DNA of 64,000 nt. Source: Marsupella aquatica (Eukaryota; Marchantiophyta). A program made the translations under genes and the position numbers. The notes beneath the pieces are model-generated. The model was not told the origin of the DNA. It worked only from the letters and a program-made list of their open reading frames with translations, and searched no databases. Positions 59,714 to 64,000 of this stretch are shown in pieces. Numbering within the stretch: position 1 is the stretch's first letter; each line of letters begins with the position of its first letter. The DNA lies in contig OZ316891.1 of the NCBI GenBank assembly GCA_973895155.1, forward strand, positions 19,406,001 to 19,470,000. Direction: 5' to 3'.

Positions 59714-62700
59714 TGTGTCAAAGTCCATGGGGATGTTGGGAGGGTACCTCCCGGTCCATCCGGGCTTTGGTTTCATTTATCTAAAGTTAGTTTCTATAAA
59801 CTTTATTCTCAAAGTCTACACCTCAACTCTAGCTTCTTTTCACACTTTAATAAATAAGAAGATATCACAAACCAGGTTCCTATTGGGCTGGGGTATTTGA
59901 ATGCTAACTGTGGAGTTAGTATAGGTGGGACTAAGTTCGAAGCATGTCAAACAGCTGTTACCTGAGACTGAATCAAAAAGTAAATGATAATCATCACGAA
60001 TGAGTTGGTCAACTTTTGAAGGTAGAGAAACTGACGCTCGGTGGCAAATCCGTTAATTGTCGATGAATCAACCTATCAAAAACTGGAAATATCATCGACA
60101 ATAAGTTCAATCCCAGGCATCAAATTATCAAAAGGAGCGAATAGGAAAGGTGGGAAGAACAAAAGGATCATGCCCTTCGACAAGTGTATTCCTTGTTAAT
60201 GTGATTCCCCAAATTGAAGACGGAAATCTGGATATATTCCTTTTGAATCTAAAAAAAGAGCAATTATTGAGGGCCTCCATAATAACGGCATAATTATGTG
60301 CCCCTTTTTGCAGCATGCAGCCAGATTCTCTAAAGTTAAGGTTTCTCTTCTTCACAAGTGTACAATAGGGGGTTCAAAAATTGATGTACAAGAACTTAGG
60401 TGCCTTAAGGACATAAGAAGTTTTGGACTACTGTAGAGAGTTCATGATATGCTACTTTTTGCCATAAAGATAATCATATGCCACGACCATGAATAAATGG
60501 AGAGGCTAGTGAAAACCAAAGAACTCACATTTGCTAATGGCCAAAAATAATCGTTAGTAACTATCAAGCTTTGGAAGAGGAATATTTTTAATAGACCCCT
60601 TTATCTGGAAACTTTACTTGATCAGTCCCTTGGAACTATTGTTACCCAATCAACCCCCTCTTAATGAGTTGTAGAGAGAGTTCTTCTAAACCAAGAAACT
60701 ATACATTTTTTGTCCTTGACCTACCATGTCTCTTTGCAGTCTTGTCGCTATGCTTTACCATGTTGTGTGGCACACAATGAGGAGCGCACAAATAAATTTT
60801 TGGGTGAAGACATTATGAGTTGAGTTGAGTAAACCCTTATATATTCAAATCCAAAAGTAAAAAAAGGAGAGGAGAGGACAACAACTGAAGGGTCACTTCC
60901 GAGATTGATTCTCTATATATATCAAAAGTATACAAGACTTTGGGATAAACTCCTCTCCTTTTTTTACAATTCTAGTCTCCCCAGATCCCGGCCCAGATCA
61001 CACTAGTCCTAACTGGGGTCATTTTTGGGAGGTTTTCTCTACTAGTGAGAGAGTTCCAATAGTACCTTCCTCATAATTGGTAATTTGTGGTGAAGTCTTG
61101 AGATCATGCAGAATCCACATAAAGCACAGTGATGATGATCGTGCCCTTGAACGTACCTAAACATTCCGAGCAGACAAGCAGCCGGTCAAATACTCTAGTA
61201 CGTACTTAATTTTCAAACCCAAAGGGTTCGTTGCTAGTATCAAATTCTCCATGCACTTCATTGTCAAACCCAAATGGTTCGTTCCTAGTGTGATCTACTA
61301 GTACTGTAATCTGCCAGAACGTCATGTACTGCTTCAACAGTTCGTTAAATCCGAGCTGGGTGCAGCTGAGTACAGGAATTTTACGGGAAAGATCGAAAGT
61401 ACTGTCATGTGGCCCTGGACTGTCTTTGTTCCTGCCTTGACTTGACTCTGCTTTGACCCCATCGTTTCATTCTGCCAATCTGTGACAAAAATTTAGGAAA
61501 TGTTTGTGAATTTTGTCAGGTCTTGGGCCCACTTTAACATCCAGGTGGGATGCTTAGAATCTTTAGAATGTTCTGACCATTTGGTGTGCAACCTTGAGTT
61601 ATCAATGGATACACGTACATAGAGTTGAAAACTGAAATCTTGAGTAATTTTGTATGACGTTACGTTATGATCTGAAAAAGAAGAGATGTTAACTTTTTGC
61701 CAGGGCATGCGCTAACCTACGGCCCCTACAATTATTATTTTGGGATTGTGAAAAGCATCGCCCAGTGGTGAGAGTCAGTCAGTTGCCGCGTTTTTTGGGG
61801 GGCAATTACATCAGGGTTGCTAAAAAGGCGACCCTAGGACTCTAGACGCATAACTGGCATCCTACACGAATGAGTGGTGAGAAAATTGGGGACAAGTCAA
61901 CCTGGATCTGAGGCGAAATGAACCCACTGGTGAGAGCCTGGGTTCACCATGGAACTCCAGATGGTGAACCCGAGTTCCCTATCCATGACGAAAATTCGCT
62001 CAGAATCTCCACATCTATCTATGATAGCCTGACAGAAAACTAAGATAAGAGTTTATGGTCTAGAGTGAAGACTCTAGACTCTGACTTTGAGGGCACAACT
62101 ACAATGGAGTGAAATTGGATATGGGCACAATAGTACTACCATTTGTTTACAAGCAAAACTCACATTCAGGCGGGTGACTACAACTCTTCCCTGAACGTAC
62201 TCCAACTGTACACACCGACCATGGAACTATCACAACCACTATGGCTTTGTACTAAGTAGTCACGGAAGATATTGTGTACTCTATCACATAGTTATTCAGG
62301 TTTGTCGGTGATTACTTCTTTTTGGGGATGAAAAGGGGGGCAGGGGGCGGTGTGGCCATGGGAACTCAAATAATTAACACTACACAATAAAAGAAACATG
62401 GCAATAACCCAACTACACATTAGCAAGCAGAAAGCAAGGTTGGGGGAGAGGATTTGCTAGGTTATCAACACAGTCTGAAGGGGATGAAATTGGCAGCCGC
62501 CATTAGAGTGATTCATCCACGATCCAGTTAGATTTTAACCTCTGTAGACAGTGCTGTGGTAGTTTGGAACTTGAGTTGCTCCTCCCCTCGCTTGTCTTTA
62601 CCCTGGGCTCCACGTGACAACGCAATGAAGGCATATGGTGACACCTTTCTGGGTTTGGGCGGAAATGACCCCACAGAGGAGACCCCACAATTTCCTCTGT

Positions 62701-62859
62701 GATGTGTGCCATAATTCACTCACAAAAAAAACAATGTGCATATACCCCAATTCAGCTGCAAGGACCAAGGTGAATCACTACCTGACATTGAGGTATGCTA
62801 AAGTCCTTTCAAGTGGGCATTGTCCTGGATAAAGCCTGAGGGCACCTACCCAACGTGCT

Positions 62860-63230
62860 TTTTAGGGGACATTGTGCTGGACAAAGGGCTTCAAGGTGCT
62901 GGAGCCTGACTCAGACTTATCTCACTTTTGGAATGTTTGGTAACCGAAAACCTACTCAAGGCATTTGAGAATCAGCCAAGGTGCTTTTCAAGGGATATTG
63001 TCCTCGTGAAAGGGCTCCAGGGTGCTTGGAGCCTAATTCAGAGTTATCTTATGCTTGGAATGTTGGTAGCTGAAACCTGCCCAAGGAATTTTAAAATCAC
63101 CCAAGGTGCTTTTCAGGGGTCATTGTCCTCGTGAAAGGTTCTTCAAGGTGCTTGGAGCCTGACTCAGAGTCATCCTAATTTTGGTAGCTGAAAATCTACC
63201 CGGGGAATTTGATCATCTGTCAGGTCACCA
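62860..63230. repeat. ~124-bp tandem repeat, about three copies
   Basis: The block CATTGTSCTSGWSAAAGG, then CAAGGTGCTTGGAGCCTGAC, CAGAGTYATC and GGTAGCTGAAAMCTACCC starts near 62870, 62994 and 63119. A truncated relative lies just left of it (about 62818). Confidence 0.8.
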
Positions 63231-64000
63231 GTTCTGTGATACACTTTCAACCAGTCACAGACGTTTCTATCGTTCAATAGATTTGTAGCCTGGATATGGC
63301 TAGAACTCATTGTAACAATGACTCTAATTATATAATAGCCATCAAAATCTACTCAAAGTCATTTCAGTCCAGAGTGAACCCTCTAGGCTATGACTCACGG
63401 ATGCAACTGAAATTTGGGGTGCAATTGAAAACCAGGAACTGGGGGCCAGGTGAGTTGGGGGTGAGGTGAGTCTCTGAAAACAGTGGGACGTACTCACCCT
63501 TACTTATGCTCAAAGAACTGACACTCAGGCCGGTTAAGCTTAATTATCAACTTGCAATACCTATTTTTGTAGGGTATAGGAAAGAGGTACTTGTTGGCGT
63601 TGGAAGGGCCAATTTTCCAAATTTCTGCACTCCTTTATAAATGAATATTAAAATGTGACAATATATTGTGTATAATGAATAAACTCACTAATCTATATGA
63701 TGGGGTAATCATGGTATGGAGTGACATAATCAATTGTTTTTTGTCACATAACAATCATTGATAGAAATAGAATAACTGGGTTTATTATGGTATGGAATGA
63801 CATAATACATTATGTATTATGTTGTCACCTTTTGATGGGCAATTAAGGGGGACTTGTATAAATGTAGCTTGGCCAATGCAGATTGCCACTAGCATTACTT
63901 CCAGGGTTCGAGTTTAATCTGCACCTTAGTGACCATGGAGGTCTCTGCATGGCACCTGGATAAATTTGTATAAAGCATGATTCGGACATGTCGGATTGAC

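Larger units (their letters stand above)
56726..64000. other. Gene-poor right end
   Basis: About 7.3 kb with no coding region I can support; open frames are short and AT-rich. Tandem repeats lie at 59.54-59.71 and 62.86-63.23 kb. The last 150 bases contain GGGTTCGAGTTTAATCT (about 63904), which resembles a pol III B box, but I see no matching A box at the right spacing. Confidence 0.5.

Overview
This window is nuclear DNA of a land plant that makes flagellated sperm (a bryophyte, lycophyte or fern; I cannot place it more exactly). The plant assignment rests on a GH3 acyl-acid amido synthetase, a DUF247 membrane protein, an NFD4/nodulin-like transporter and a plant-style tRNA-Met with an 11-nt intron. 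The flagellate assignment rests on two axonemal/ciliary genes that seed plants without motile sperm lack: radial spoke protein 3 (RSPH3) and intraflagellar transport protein 74 (IFT74). Genes are spliced, AT-rich introns are 0.1-2.9 kb, and intergenic DNA is full of small repeats. Exon models were built by hand from splice signals, reading phase and family similarity; none was checked by computation.

Layout. 0.3-2.7 kb (+): 3' part of an NFD4-like major facilitator gene cut by the left edge. 3.6-7.8 kb (-): RSPH3, nine exons, every intron in phase 0. 7.8-11.9 kb: spacer between two divergently transcribed flagellar genes, with minisatellites, an unresolved coding-like stretch and diverged tandem copies of the IFT74 leader. 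11.9-22.1 kb (+): IFT74, fourteen exons whose lengths sum to an open frame of 613 residues. 22-29 kb: a solo LTR, a tRNA-like (SINE-type) segment and a GC-rich island. 29.0-32.9 kb (+): complete four-exon GH3 gene of 646 residues. 34.2 kb (+): tRNA-Met(CAT). 40.4-44.1 kb (-): DUF247 protein with a disordered insertion of about 400 residues. 45-50 kb: tandem repeats, a long inverted repeat (MITE-like) and a run of 19 C. 51.2-51.9 kb (-): unrecognised coiled-coil protein. 54.0-55.8 kb (-): a broken Crypton-type (DUF3504) tyrosine recombinase. 56.4-64 kb: a third solo LTR and further repeats, no convincing gene.

How the parts relate. RSPH3 and IFT74 act in the same organelle and lie head to head, so shared sperm-specific regulation is plausible but not shown. 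GH3 conjugates amino acids to auxin or jasmonate. DUF247 proteins are membrane-anchored and include grass self-incompatibility candidates. The recombinase remnant and the three solo LTRs, each flanked by 5-bp target duplications, record mobile-element activity.
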